Shown here in pieces: positions 18,126-26,938 of a stretch of 64,000 bases of DNA. Source of the stretch: an uncultured Bacteroides sp. (lineage in GTDB: Bacteria; Bacteroidota; Bacteroidia; Bacteroidales; Bacteroidaceae). Position numbers and translations under genes: made by a program. The stretch is taken from positions 96,428-160,427 of the forward strand of contig CASFPE010000013.1 of assembly GCA_949296575.1 (NCBI GenBank), given 5' to 3'. Under the pieces are notes generated by a model. It was not told the origin of the DNA, searched no databases, and saw only the letters and a list, made by a program, of their open reading frames with translations. Position 1 is the stretch's first letter. Each line of letters begins with the position of its first letter.

Positions 18126-18152
18126 TTCATTGCAAACCCATATCATGCAAAT

Positions 18153-19931
18153 ATGAGAACCACGTTTTCCATTTTTCTTTTCCTGTTGTTGGCAGTCATG
18201 GCCAACGCGCAGGAAACTTCCCAAAAGGATACCACAAATTTGTTCACCCCTTATTTTGAAATCCGGCAGAAAGAAGGCACCAACGCACTGCTGAAAGAAT
18301 ACCTGATGTCCTACGCGAACGAGGAACAAGTGGTCGCCATCCTGTTCACGCCGCAGGAATGCCCGCGCTGCGAGGGCGAAATCAATGTGGATTTGGATTT
18401 GCTGCGGGAAATCCGTCCGGGGAAAGAACCTGTTTTGATTGCCGCCTATCCCGATGCGGACGCAGCAAGGGAATACTTGAAGCGTTTCCATGCGCGGAAC
18501 GTCGTCATCGACACGGAGGGGAAGCACGAAGAAATATTCCATTACAACGCCGGAGGACTGAACGTCACTTACCTCCTGCAAATCGACATGCGGCAAGGGC
18601 GGCTGATGCAGGGCGGCGACATTGTGCAGGTCAGCCGGGAGAACCTTGAACGGTTTTGCAGCAACACTTCTTATTTCCCGTACCATGCATCGGAAGATGT
18701 TGCTGTTGATGCAGTGGAAGAAGCGGTGCGGGAGCGGGCGGCACAAGGCACGCACCCGGCCATCCGCATGGAGGAAAAGAAAGGGAAAAGCATAACCTCC
18801 GGCGAATTTTGCAGCCCGGCCTGGCAGGGCGGGCGTTTCCTTTACGCGGATGACCTGGCATCCGTGGGGCGGCTTTACGAAACAGCGGGGGACACGGCCC
18901 GCTTCGTGCAGGAAATCGTGCCGGACAGTGCGCAGGAACGGGCTTTCGTGGACCTCCCGGCAGGGGATTATGAGCGGTACAAAGAGCAAGGGATGATTTT
19001 CATCATGATGTGCATCCCGGCTTTCGCGCCCGGCGGCACGCCGATGGCCACGTATTCCATCCCGGACATGTTTGAGGAAAAGGAGGATGAAGTGGTTTAT
19101 AGCAACAAGCCCGTTGCCCTTGCTTTGGACAGGCCGGGCGGGAAGTGCCGGATGGCGGCTTTTGACTTTGAACTTGACAGCATCCCTCGTTATGCGTACA
19201 CGCATGCCATGTCTTTCTGCCCGGTGGATGAAAGCCGCGTCATCTTTGGCTGCCGCCGGGTGTATCATGAGGGAGAATATGACGTGCTTTTCAACGATAT
19301 CCGGGCCGGGAAGTGCGCGGACATCGACAACATTTATTCCGATGCTTTTTATGAACATGCGCCTGTTGCCGCCCTGTTCGGCATGGAGGACGGGAAGAAG
19401 ATCCGCCGCATGGGGCAGTTGGACGGCATCTTCAAGGAAACCCGCACGGGCTATTTCTTCACGGCATTCACGGGAGGCATCCATGGGAAGCGGCTGGCAT
19501 ATACGGACGGTTTCTCCGGGAAGATATACATCAGCAACACGGACACGTATGAGACAGAGAAAGAAATAGCCTTGTTCCGCGTGGAAGTGGAGGACTTGGA
19601 GAAGAAGCTGGCGAACCAATGCGAAATCACCTATTTTGAGCAGTTCTTCGGTGACTTCAACCGGCAGATAACGGAAGTGCAGCCGGACGGCGGGGGCATC
19701 CATTGCCTGCTTCGGACGGGGAAGGACACCATGTGGAACGAGAACGACCTTTACGAATACCTGTATGTGGACTACGACGGGAACATCCTGAAAAGAATCC
19801 CCATCGTGTACGAGGAAGGCGACGACGTGCTGGCCGTGAGCCTGCACCGGGAGAAGGACGGGACGGCAACCCCTTACTATTTCTGCAAGAACAGCAAGGG
19901 CGTGTTCCTGAAAACCATTGGGGTGGATTAA
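18153..19931 (+). CDS. Exported protein with N-terminal thioredoxin-like CPRC domain
   Basis: 592 residues with a signal peptide cleaved near ANAQE. Residues about 30-175 resemble a thioredoxin-like fold: strand VVAILFTPQ, then the redox motif ECPRCEG near residue 70, helix, and strand PVLIAAYP. The rest (about 220-592) is beta-rich with repeated Y/F-x-D-G turns and may be a propeller (inference); no named family is recognised. The protein should act in the periplasm or on the cell surface, perhaps as a thiol oxidoreductase or disulfide sensor. It is the last gene of the operon that starts at 17,283 and follows a Cys-containing small protein. A hairpin lies 26 bp after its stop. Confidence 0.75.
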   Translation: MRTTFSIFLFLLLAVMANAQETSQKDTTNLFTPYFEIRQKEGTNALLKEYLMSYANEEQVVAILFTPQECPRCEGEINVDLDLLREIRPGKEPVLIAAYPDADAAREYLKRFHARNVVIDTEGKHEEIFHYNAGGLNVTYLLQIDMRQGRLMQGGDIVQVSRENLERFCSNTSYFPYHASEDVAVDAVEEAVRERAAQGTHPAIRMEEKKGKSITSGEFCSPAWQGGRFLYADDLASVGRLYETAGDTARFVQEIVPDSAQERAFVDLPAGDYERYKEQGMIFIMMCIPAFAPGGTPMATYSIPDMFEEKEDEVVYSNKPVALALDRPGGKCRMAAFDFELDSIPRYAYTHAMSFCPVDESRVIFGCRRVYHEGEYDVLFNDIRAGKCADIDNIYSDAFYEHAPVAALFGMEDGKKIRRMGQLDGIFKETRTGYFFTAFTGGIHGKRLAYTDGFSGKIYISNTDTYETEKEIALFRVEVEDLEKKLANQCEITYFEQFFGDFNRQITEVQPDGGGIHCLLRTGKDTMWNENDLYEYLYVDYDGNILKRIPIVYEEGDDVLAVSLHREKDGTATPYYFCKNSKGVFLKTIGVD

Positions 19932-19957
19932 GAATACATGCAAATACACACTCTCTG

Positions 19958-19986
19958 CCCTCCGCCGATGCGACATCGCCGGAGGG
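19958..19986. terminator. Hairpin between convergent genes
   Basis: A 13-bp stem with one mismatch (19,958-19,970 with 19,974-19,986), no clear T-run. Probably ends transcription from both sides. Confidence 0.5.
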
Positions 19987-20025
19987 AAACCCTATGTTCC
20001 GCAAACGTGGCGCAGTGCGCAGGAG

Positions 20026-20490
20026 TCATTCTTCGGGCGGGGCAGGATGTTCCGCCAAATAGGTGTTGTAATAGCGCGGGTCGCCCGTCACTTCCCGGCC
20101 GATAAAGGGAGGGAGGTCAAAGGGTTCTTCCTCTGATTGCAGTTCTATTTCCGCCAGCACCAAGCCTTCGTGCGCCCCGTGGAACGAATCGATTTCCCAC
20201 GTATGCCCGTTGTATGGCACGAGGGTGCGGGTCTTGTCGATGATTCCGGGCAGGCACAGCTTCATCAGTTCTTCGGCTTCGCGGGGCGGAATTTCCTTTT
20301 CCCATTCGTAGCGGGAGAAGCCTGTGGTGGCTCCTTTGATGGTGATGCACCCTTTCTGTCCGCAAAGCCTGACGCGCACGCTCCTTTCCTTCGACCGGCA
20401 GATGTATCCTTGCAGGATGCGGGAGGAGGAAGCGGCGTGCTGCTTGTAGTCTCCTTTGACGAGGAATTTCCGCTCGATTTCCTGCGGCAT
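20026..20490 (-). CDS. CYTH-domain protein (triphosphatase/adenylate-cyclase-like)
   Basis: 154 residues forming a single CYTH domain. The N-terminal signature EIERKFLV provides metal-binding Glu residues, and further charged pairs expected of the triphosphate tunnel are present: SVRVRL, ITIKG, YEWEKEIP, WEIDSFHG and LAEIEL. Family members hydrolyse inorganic triphosphate or related substrates; true adenylate cyclase activity is rarer and cannot be told from sequence. The start ATG (20,490-20,488) overlaps the stop of the upstream 43-residue gene in a TGATG arrangement, so translation is probably coupled. Confidence 0.87.
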   Translation of the reverse strand: MPQEIERKFLVKGDYKQHAASSSRILQGYICRSKERSVRVRLCGQKGCITIKGATTGFSRYEWEKEIPPREAEELMKLCLPGIIDKTRTLVPYNGHTWEIDSFHGAHEGLVLAEIELQSEEEPFDLPPFIGREVTGDPRYYNTYLAEHPAPPEE

Positions 20491-20621
20491 CAGAGCGTGG
20501 AGGCCAAGACGAGGAATGCTACTCCTAATATGATGAGGGAGATGAAGATGATTTTCACCACTTTGTTCCCTTGTTCTTCTTCTTTCGCGTTATGCTTTAC
20601 TTTATTCTTTTTATTGCTCAT
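20490..20621 (-). CDS. 43-residue membrane protein coupled to the CYTH gene
   Basis: ATG at 20,621, TGA at 20,492-20,490. The N-terminal half is strongly charged (MSNKKNKVKHNAKEEEQGNK) and the C-terminal half is a single membrane helix (IIFISLIILGVAFLVLA). Its stop overlaps the start of the CYTH gene by one base, which strongly supports that it is translated. A tail-anchored topology, with the charged half in the cytoplasm, is likely. No family is recognised. Confidence 0.7.
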   Translation of the reverse strand: MSNKKNKVKHNAKEEEQGNKVVKIIFISLIILGVAFLVLASTL

Positions 20622-20707
20622 GGCTGTTAAAAGGTTATGATGTTACGTTTTCAAAAGTACAAATTAATGGCAAGAACGCAATGGCAATGCTTGTTTTTTT
20701 CTGCCGT

Positions 20708-21824
20708 TTATTCGTTTTTGCCTGCAAACTCCATCAGGTAGGCTTTGATGAAACCGTCGATTTCCCCGTTCATCACGGCGTTCACGTCGGATGTCTGGTA
20801 GTTGGTGCGGTGGTCTTTCACGCGGCGGTCGTCGAACACGTAGCTGCGGATTTGCGATCCCCATTCGATTTTCTTTTTCCCGGCTTCCACTTTGGCTTGC
20901 TCTGCCATGCGGTGCTTCATTTCTTTGTCGTAGAGGATGGAGCGGAGTTGGCGCAGGGCGTTTTCCTTGTTCTTGGGCTGGTCGCGGGTTTCGGTGTTCT
21001 CGATGAGGATTTCTTCTTCTTCGCCGGTGTAGGGGTCTTTGTACTGGTAGCGTAGGCGCACGCCGGATTCCACTTTGTTCACGTTCTGTCCGCCTGCGCC
21101 GCCTGAGCGGAAGGTGTCCCATGAGATGCACGCGGGTTGCACGTTGACTTCGATGGTGTCGTCCACCAAGGGAGTGACGAAGACGGAGGCGAAGGAGGTC
21201 ATCCGTTTGCCTTGGGCGTTGAAGGGGGAGACGCGCACGAGGCGGTGCACGCCGTTTTCGCCTTTCAGGTAGCCGTAGGCGTAGTCGCCTTCTATTTCCA
21301 TGGTGACGGTCTTGATGCCTGCCTCGTCGCCGTCCTGGAGGTTGGAGATGGCGAGCTTGTAGTGGTGCATCTCGGCCCACCGCATGTACATGCGCATGAG
21401 CATGGAGGCCCAGTCCTGGCTTTCGGTGCCGCCTGCGCCGGAGTTGATTTTCAGCACGCAGGCCATCTGGTCGGCTTCTTCGCGGAGCATGTTTTTGAGT
21501 TCGAGGCTTTCCACGGCTTCGAGGGCTTTGCGGTAGGCTTCGTCGACTTCGGCTTCGGTGACGAGCTGGTCTTTGTGGAAGTCCACGGCGAGGGAGAGTT
21601 CGTCGGCCAGGGTTTTCACTTCGTTGTAGCCGTCGATCCACTTCTGGAGGGACTTCACTTTCTTCATTTGCGCTTCGGCGGCTTTCTGGTCGTCCCAGAA
21701 GCCGGGGGCGTGCGTGCGGAGTTGTTCTTCTTCGACTTGTATCAGTTTGGCATCGATGTCAAAGATACCTCCTCAGCGCACCGGTGCGCTCTATCACGTC
21801 TTTAAGTTGTTCTGTTGTTATCAT
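20708..21824 (-). CDS. prfB: Peptide chain release factor 2, programmed +1 frameshift
   Basis: RF2 recognises UGA and UAA stop codons and triggers peptide release. The main reading frame carries the catalytic GGQ loop ([10 protein letters not shown]) and the [10 protein letters not shown] and [10 protein letters not shown] blocks. The protein begins at ATG 21,824 and reads 21 codons to an in-frame TGA (21,761-21,759); a +1 shift there continues into the long frame and gives 371 residues, the usual RF2 length. Without the shift only a 21-residue peptide is made. RF2 level controls the shift, so the gene is autoregulated. A TACCTTTG -7 element lies upstream at 21,852-21,845. Confidence 0.97.
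21758..21773 (-). promoter_or_regulatory. prfB: RF2 autoregulatory frameshift site
   Basis: On the minus strand: an internal Shine-Dalgarno-like AGGAGG (21,773-21,768), then TAT CTT TGA C. This is the classical slippery CTT before a poorly terminating TGA-C. Confidence 0.95.
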
Positions 21825-21844
21825 GTCGTTTCTTGATTTTGGGG

Positions 21845-21852
21845 CAAAGGTA
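21845..21852 (-). promoter_or_regulatory. -7 element of prfB
   Basis: TACCTTTG on the minus strand, 21 bases before the start codon. No clear TTTG partner at the usual distance. Confidence 0.5.
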
Positions 21853-21894
21853 ATCTTTTTTATCTATTTGGCGCACGGGTTGGGCGGGAAACAT

Positions 21895-21902
21895 TATTTT
21901 TG
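21895..21902 (+). promoter_or_regulatory. -7 element of rnhB
   Basis: TATTTTTG, 25 bases before the start codon, with a TTTG at 21,867-21,870 (spacer 24, longer than usual). Confidence 0.5.
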
Positions 21903-21927
21903 CCGCGTCATATTATATATAAGGTGT

Positions 21928-22548
21928 ATGGGAGGACGGAAGGAGTTGTTGCTGCCTTGCATGGCGGAGGGGCGCGTGGAGGCGGGATGCGACGAGGCGG
22001 GCCGGGGATGCCTGGCGGGCGCGGTGTATGCGGCGGCGGTGGTGCTGCCTCCGGGCTATGTGAACGCGGAACTGAATGATTCGAAGCAGCTGACGGCGCG
22101 GCGGCGCTATGCGCTGCGCGAGGTGGTGGTGCGCGACGCGCTGGCGTGGGCGGTGGGCGTGGCTTCGCCGGAGGAGGTGGACCGGCTGAACGTCCTGCGG
22201 GCGTCCATCCTGGCGATGCACCGGGCGGTGGACGGCCTGGGGGTGCGGCCGGAGCATCTGCTGGTGGACGGCAACCGCTTCGCGCCGTACCCGGGCATCG
22301 GGCATACGGCGGTGGTGGGGGGCGACGGCAAGTACCTCTCCATCGCGGCGGCCTCGATTCTGGCGAAGACGTTCCGCGACGACTACATGGCGGGCCTCCA
22401 CCGCGAGTTCCCCTGCTACGGGTGGGACCGGAACAAGGGGTACCCGACGGCGGCGCACCGCGAGGCCATCCGCCGCTATGGCGTGTCGCCTTACCACCGG
22501 CGGACGTTCAACCTTCTGGGCGACGGGCAGTTGCGGCTGGATTTCTGA
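21928..22548 (+). CDS. rnhB: Ribonuclease HII
   Basis: 206 residues from ATG 21,928. RNase HII cuts the RNA strand of RNA-DNA hybrids and starts removal of misincorporated ribonucleotides. The family signatures are intact: [19 protein letters not shown] with the first catalytic Asp-Glu pair, [20 protein letters not shown], and [17 protein letters not shown]. Length is normal. The gene is exceptionally GC-rich (45 of 60 bases are G or C in nt 22,201-22,260), unlike the genes near 31-34 kb, so it belongs to the GC-rich block. It is divergent from prfB. Confidence 0.96.
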   Translation: MGGRKELLLPCMAEGRVEAGCDEAGRGCLAGAVYAAAVVLPPGYVNAELNDSKQLTARRRYALREVVVRDALAWAVGVASPEEVDRLNVLRASILAMHRAVDGLGVRPEHLLVDGNRFAPYPGIGHTAVVGGDGKYLSIAAASILAKTFRDDYMAGLHREFPCYGWDRNKGYPTAAHREAIRRYGVSPYHRRTFNLLGDGQLRLDF

Positions 22549-22569
22549 GGCTATCCCCCGCGCGAATCC

Positions 22570-22745
22570 TCCGCCCGTGCGGGCGGCTCTGCCCCGAACG
22601 TCCCGACGGCTCTGTTCCGCACGTGCGGATGCCTTGCTTCCGGGCGTGCGGATGATTGCGCTCCGCACGTGCGCTTCCCCCGCCTCCGCACGTGCGGAAC
22701 ATTCCGCCCCTCGCGCGGGGCTTCACGCGCCCCTCCGTGCGGCGT
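22570..22745 (+). repeat. 23-bp-periodic palindromic array, copy 1
   Basis: Units of the palindrome TCCGCACGTGCGGA (or close variants) start at 22,570, 22,593, 22,616, 22,639, 22,662 and 22,685, exactly 23 bp apart, with weaker units after that. The 9-bp gaps differ from one another. The 116 bp from 22,593 match 26,742-26,857 unit by unit, including the gaps. It fills most of the 304-bp gap upstream of the TonB receptor gene. A period of 23 rules out a coding repeat. Confidence 0.9.
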
Positions 22746-22852
22746 CACGGATGTTTACAATGCAGTTGTTACAGCATGTTAAGAGGAATGTAATGACAAT
22801 GAAACACGGCAGTGGGAACTTTGCGGCGGTAAAACTAATTTGAAAGACAAAG

Positions 22853-25624
22853 ATGAAACCTATTTACAGATTACTCTTATTGCTGCTTGTTTCCACAACG
22901 GTTTGTGTGCAAGCATGGGCTGAAAACGAAGCCGAAACTGCGAAGATGGGCACCATACGGGGCCGCATCGTGGACGCGGAAAAGCACGTCCTGCCGGGCG
23001 CCTCGGTGTACGTCGAAAACCTGAAGAACGGGACCATCAGCGACATCGACGGCTTCTACGTCCTGTCCAACCTCCATCCCGGCGTGTACAAAATCAAGGT
23101 CACCTACGTGGGCTACCACCCGCAGGAATTCACCCTCGAAGTGGGCGAGGGCAAGACCATCGAGAAGGAAATCGTGATGGACGAAGGCGTGGAACTCCAG
23201 GAAGTGGTCGTGCAGAGCGCCATGCAGGGGCAGCGGAAAGCATTGAACGCCCAAAAGACGCAGATCGGCATTGTCAACGTCGTTTCCGCCGACCAAGTGG
23301 GCAAGTTCCCCGACTCCAACATCGGCGACGCGCTGAAACGCATCAGCGGCATCAACGTGCAGTACGACCAAGGAGAAGCCCGCTTCGGCCAGGTGCGCGG
23401 CACCTCCCCCGACCTTAGCTCCGTCACCATCAACGGCAACCGCCTGCCCTCGGCCGAAGGCGACATCCGCAACGTGCAGCTCGACCTCATCCCCGCCGAC
23501 ATGATACAGACCATCGAGGTCAACAAAGTGGTGACCGCCGACATGGACGGCGACGCCATCGGCGGCTCCATCAACCTCGTCACCAAGAGCAGCCCCTACC
23601 GGCGCGTGTTCAACGCCACCGTGGGAAGCGGCTACAACGTGGTCAGCAAAGACGCGCAGCTGAACCTCGGCCTCACCTACGGCGACCGCTTCTACAACGA
23701 CAAGCTGGGCGTCATGCTCTCCCTCTCTTACCAGAACGCCCCTATCGGCTCCGACGACGTGGAATTTGAATACGACCGCGACGACACTGGAGAAGTGTTC
23801 ATGACGGATGCCGAAACCCGGCAGTACTACGTCACCCGCCAGCGCCAGAGCTATTCCCTTTCGTTGGATTACATCATCAACCCGAACCATAAACTGATGT
23901 TCAAAGGCATCTACAACCGCCGCCACGACTGGGAGAACCGTTACGCCCAAGCCTTCAAAGACCTCGACAGCCCGGGCGAAATGGAATCGGAGATTGAAAC
24001 GAAAGGCGGTTCTTCAGACAACCGCAACGCACGTCTGGAATTGCAGCAGACCATGGACTTCACCCTCAGCGGCGAACACCTCTTCGGCCGCCTCGGCATG
24101 GACTGGGCCGCGTCCTACTCGCGTGCCAGCGAAGACCGCCCGGAGGAACGCTACTTCAAATTGAAGCAGAAAGACTTGGACTTCGATATCGTGGATGCAG
24201 GCAAACGTTTCCCCTATATCAATAATGATGTGAACCTTCATGAAGGTTCTTGGGAAGTGGATGAACTGACAAACTCCAATCAGGACATTCATGAAGAGGA
24301 CATGAAGTTCCACCTGAACTTCGACCTCCCGTTGCTGCAAGGAGAATATGCGAACAAGTTGAAATTCGGTGCTAAATACGTCCGCAAGACGAAAACGAAA
24401 GACATCAAGGCATACGATTATGTGGATGCTTACGGTGAAGACAATGCAGAATATATGAACCACTTGTCTACTCAAGTGCGTGACGGGTATTTCCCCGGCG
24501 GCCAATACCGCCCGACTGATTTCGTGCAGAAAGAATACCTGGGCGGAATGGACTTTGCCCAAATGGCCGGGAACCCAGTATGGGAAGATTGGTCGGAGAA
24601 CTATGACGCAACGGAGAATGTGGCATCCGCCTTTGTCCGCTTCGACCAGAACTTCACGCCGCGCCACCAGCTGGTTGTCGGCTTGCGCATGGAAGCCACG
24701 CGCTTGAAATACCAAGGATGGAACTGGAACGTGGATGAGGATGAGAACGAATCACTGGTTCACACCGGCGTGCATAAGAACAATTACGTCAACTTCTTGC
24801 CCAGCGTGCTGTACAAGTTCAATGTCAATGAGGACTTGAAGCTCCGTGCTTCGTTCACGGAGACGCTGGCGAGGCCGAAGTATTCTTCTCTGGTGCCGAG
24901 CGTTCACATCAACCTGCACGATGAGGAAGTTTCTATCGGCAACCCGGATTTGACGCCGACGCTGTCTTACAACTTCGACTTGAGCATGGACTATTACTTC
25001 AAGAGCATCGGGCTGGTGTCGGCAGGCGTGTTCTACAAGCGGATTGACGACTTCATCGTGGACCAGCGCACGAGCGGGGCTTATGAGGGCTATCCGGGCA
25101 TGGATTTCGACAAGATCACGAAGTCGGTGAACGGCGGCGACGCGAACTTGCTGGGTGTGGAGGTGGCCTACCAGCGCGACTTCGGGTTCATTGCCCCGGC
25201 TTTGAAGTGCTTGGGATTCTACGGCAATTACACGTACACTTACACGGAGGTGGACAACTTCAACTTCGAGGGGCGCGAGGGCGAGAAGGGCTTGAGCTTG
25301 CCGGGCTCGCCGGAGCATACGGCCAACGCTTCGCTTTATTTCGAGAAGAAGGGTTTCAATGTGCGCCTTTCTTATAACTTTGCGTCGGCTTTCATCGACG
25401 AGATGGGCGAGCATGCTGAACTGGACCGCTATTATGACGCGGTGAACTACTTGGACGCGAACGCGAGCTACACGTTCGGGAAGAAGGTGCGCTGCACGGT
25501 GTATGCCGAGGCGTCGAACCTGCTGAACCAGCCGTTGCGCTACTACCAAGGCAAGGAGGAGCGCACGATGCAGGCGGAGTATTACGGCGTGAAGGCGAAC
25601 GCGGGCATAAAGGTCAGCTTCTGA
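22853..25624 (+). CDS. TonB-dependent receptor
   Basis: 923 residues. After a signal peptide (cleaved near VQAWA) comes a carboxypeptidase-regulatory-like domain (about 33-110, GTIRGRIVDAEKHVLPGASV), then the plug domain (about 115-250) with GKFPDSNIGDALKRISGI, VRGTSPDLSSVTINGNRL and GDAIGGSINLVTK, then a 22-strand barrel ending in the terminal aromatic strand ANAGIKVSF. The plug matches the Caulobacter/Xanthomonas-like receptor subgroup rather than SusC, and no SusD follows. It imports a substrate across the outer membrane using TonB energy. The next gene encodes an exported phosphatase, so a phosphorylated substrate is plausible. Upstream, TGTTTACA and TGTTACA (22,752 and 22,767) are possible operator half-sites. 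Confidence 0.94.
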   Translation: MKPIYRLLLLLLVSTTVCVQAWAENEAETAKMGTIRGRIVDAEKHVLPGASVYVENLKNGTISDIDGFYVLSNLHPGVYKIKVTYVGYHPQEFTLEVGEGKTIEKEIVMDEGVELQEVVVQSAMQGQRKALNAQKTQIGIVNVVSADQVGKFPDSNIGDALKRISGINVQYDQGEARFGQVRGTSPDLSSVTINGNRLPSAEGDIRNVQLDLIPADMIQTIEVNKVVTADMDGDAIGGSINLVTKSSPYRRVFNATVGSGYNVVSKDAQLNLGLTYGDRFYNDKLGVMLSLSYQNAPIGSDDVEFEYDRDDTGEVFMTDAETRQYYVTRQRQSYSLSLDYIINPNHKLMFKGIYNRRHDWENRYAQAFKDLDSPGEMESEIETKGGSSDNRNARLELQQTMDFTLSGEHLFGRLGMDWAASYSRASEDRPEERYFKLKQKDLDFDIVDAGKRFPYINNDVNLHEGSWEVDELTNSNQDIHEEDMKFHLNFDLPLLQGEYANKLKFGAKYVRKTKTKDIKAYDYVDAYGEDNAEYMNHLSTQVRDGYFPGGQYRPTDFVQKEYLGGMDFAQMAGNPVWEDWSENYDATENVASAFVRFDQNFTPRHQLVVGLRMEATRLKYQGWNWNVDEDENESLVHTGVHKNNYVNFLPSVLYKFNVNEDLKLRASFTETLARPKYSSLVPSVHINLHDEEVSIGNPDLTPTLSYNFDLSMDYYFKSIGLVSAGVFYKRIDDFIVDQRTSGAYEGYPGMDFDKITKSVNGGDANLLGVEVAYQRDFGFIAPALKCLGFYGNYTYTYTEVDNFNFEGREGEKGLSLPGSPEHTANASLYFEKKGFNVRLSYNFASAFIDEMGEHAELDRYYDAVNYLDANASYTFGKKVRCTVYAEASNLLNQPLRYYQGKEERTMQAEYYGVKANAGIKVSF

Positions 25625-25641
25625 GAGAATGAATTAACGTT

Positions 25642-25671
25642 GCCGCCCTGTGGAGGGGCGGCGGCATTTTG
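25642..25671 (+). terminator. Hairpin after the TonB receptor gene
   Basis: GCCGCCC stem (25,642-25,648 with 25,656-25,662) followed by GGCATTTTG. A weak terminator that could reduce expression of the phosphatase gene. Confidence 0.55.
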
Positions 25672-25697
25672 TGTCACATATAGCAATATAGAAAGGT

Positions 25698-26648
25698 ATG
25701 ATGAAGAATTTGTTGAGAAAGAGCTTGGTGCTGGCTGCGTTGGCGGTGGCATCGGCGGCCGCCTGGGCGCAGGGCCCGGCGGAGTGGAAGGCGCTGGACG
25801 GGGATTTCAACCTGTACCTGTGCAATGACTTGGGGCGCAACGGGTATTACGACCAGAAGCCCATCGCGGAGCTGATGGGCCGCATGGCGGAGACGGTGGA
25901 CGTGGAGTGCGTGGTGGCTGCCGGCGACGTGCACCACTTCGAGGGCGTGCGCAGCGTGGACGACCCGTTGTGGCTGACGAATTACGAGCTGGTGTACAGC
26001 CACCCGGAGCTGATGCTGCCGTGGTATCCCGTCTTGGGCAACCATGAATACCGGGGCAACACGCAGGCGGTGCTGGACTATTCGGGCGTGAGCGCCCGCT
26101 GGCAGATGCCCGCCCGCTACTACACGAGGGTGCTGGAGGACGACGGCGTCACGCTCCGCCTGGTGATGATTGACACCGCGCCGCTGCTCGACAAGTACCG
26201 CGAGGACACGGAGAAGTACCCCGATGCCGCCCGGCAGGACATGGACGCGCAGCTGGCCTGGATAGACAGCACGCTTTCCGCCGCGCGGGAGGACTGGGTG
26301 CTGGTCGTCGGCCACCATCCCATCTACGCCGACACGGACAAGGACGAGAGCGAACGGCTGGACATGCAGCGGCGCGTGGACACCATCCTGCGCCGCCATG
26401 GCAACGTGGACATGTACCTGTGCGGGCATATCCACAACTTCCAGCACATCCGCGCGGAGGGCAGCCCGATTGACTACGTGGTGAACAGCTCCGCGTCGCT
26501 CGCCCGCGAGGTGGCGCCCGTGGAAGGCACGGTGTTCTGCAGCAGCGCGACGGGCTATTCCGTCATCTCCGTGTCGAAGGACTCGCTCGTGCTGTCGATG
26601 GTGGACAAGAAGGGCCGGGTGCTGCACAGCGTGCGCCGCGTGAAGTGA
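25698..26648 (+). CDS. Exported metallophosphoesterase (purple-acid-phosphatase-like)
   Basis: 316 residues with a signal peptide cleaved near AWAQG. The five metal-binding blocks of calcineurin-like phosphoesterases are present in order: CNDLGRNGYYDQ (in place of GDWG), AAGDVHH, LGNHEY, VVGHHPIY and CGHIHNFQH. The arrangement resembles small acid phosphatases of the ACP5 type. It should hydrolyse phosphate monoesters in the periplasm. It follows the TonB receptor in the same direction after 73 bp and a weak hairpin, so the two may serve uptake and dephosphorylation of one nutrient (inference). ATG at 25,698 and 25,701 are both possible. Strongly GC-rich. Confidence 0.9.
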   Translation: MMKNLLRKSLVLAALAVASAAAWAQGPAEWKALDGDFNLYLCNDLGRNGYYDQKPIAELMGRMAETVDVECVVAAGDVHHFEGVRSVDDPLWLTNYELVYSHPELMLPWYPVLGNHEYRGNTQAVLDYSGVSARWQMPARYYTRVLEDDGVTLRLVMIDTAPLLDKYREDTEKYPDAARQDMDAQLAWIDSTLSAAREDWVLVVGHHPIYADTDKDESERLDMQRRVDTILRRHGNVDMYLCGHIHNFQHIRAEGSPIDYVVNSSASLAREVAPVEGTVFCSSATGYSVISVSKDSLVLSMVDKKGRVLHSVRRVK

Positions 26649-26741
26649 CCTTGGAACTTGTTTGACGCTTTATATCGCCCGCCGCGAAGCGGGGCATCGG
26701 CCTGTGCCGGCGCCTTGCCTCGCGGCTTTCCTTTGCGGATG

Positions 26742-26857
26742 CCCGCACGTCCCGGCGGCTCTGTTCCGCACGTGCGGATGCCTCCATTCCGGGCGTGCGG
26801 ATGGCCGCGCTCCGCACGTGCGCTTCCTTCGCTTCCGCACGTGCGGAATCTTCCGCC
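26742..26857 (+). repeat. 23-bp-periodic palindromic array, copy 2
   Basis: Units start at 26,742, 26,765, 26,788, 26,811 and 26,834, again exactly 23 bp apart and in the same orientation as copy 1. Both unit variants (for example TCCGGGCGTGCGGA in the third position) and gap sequences correspond to copy 1, so the block was copied as a whole. Confidence 0.9.
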
Positions 26858-26892
26858 ACGCGCCTGCGCCCCTTCCGCCTCCCCAGCGGGGG

Positions 26893-26930
26893 AAAAGAAA
26901 GAGGGGAGCTTCAGCAAAGAAGCTCCCCTC
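26893..26930 (-). terminator. Terminator of tRNA-Leu
   Basis: A perfect 12-bp stem (26,901-26,912 with 26,919-26,930) followed on the minus strand by a T-rich run (26,900-26,893). Confidence 0.9.
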
Positions 26931-26938
26931 CTGCGTTG

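Noticed and set aside
21137..21805. A 222-codon plus-strand frame opposite prfB
   Set aside because: Shadow of prfB, rich in Val, His and Phe, without domains.
22570..22745. CRISPR array
   Set aside because: The unit is a 14-bp palindrome with 9-bp gaps, too short for repeat-spacer units, the gaps are shared between the two arrays, and there are no cas genes.
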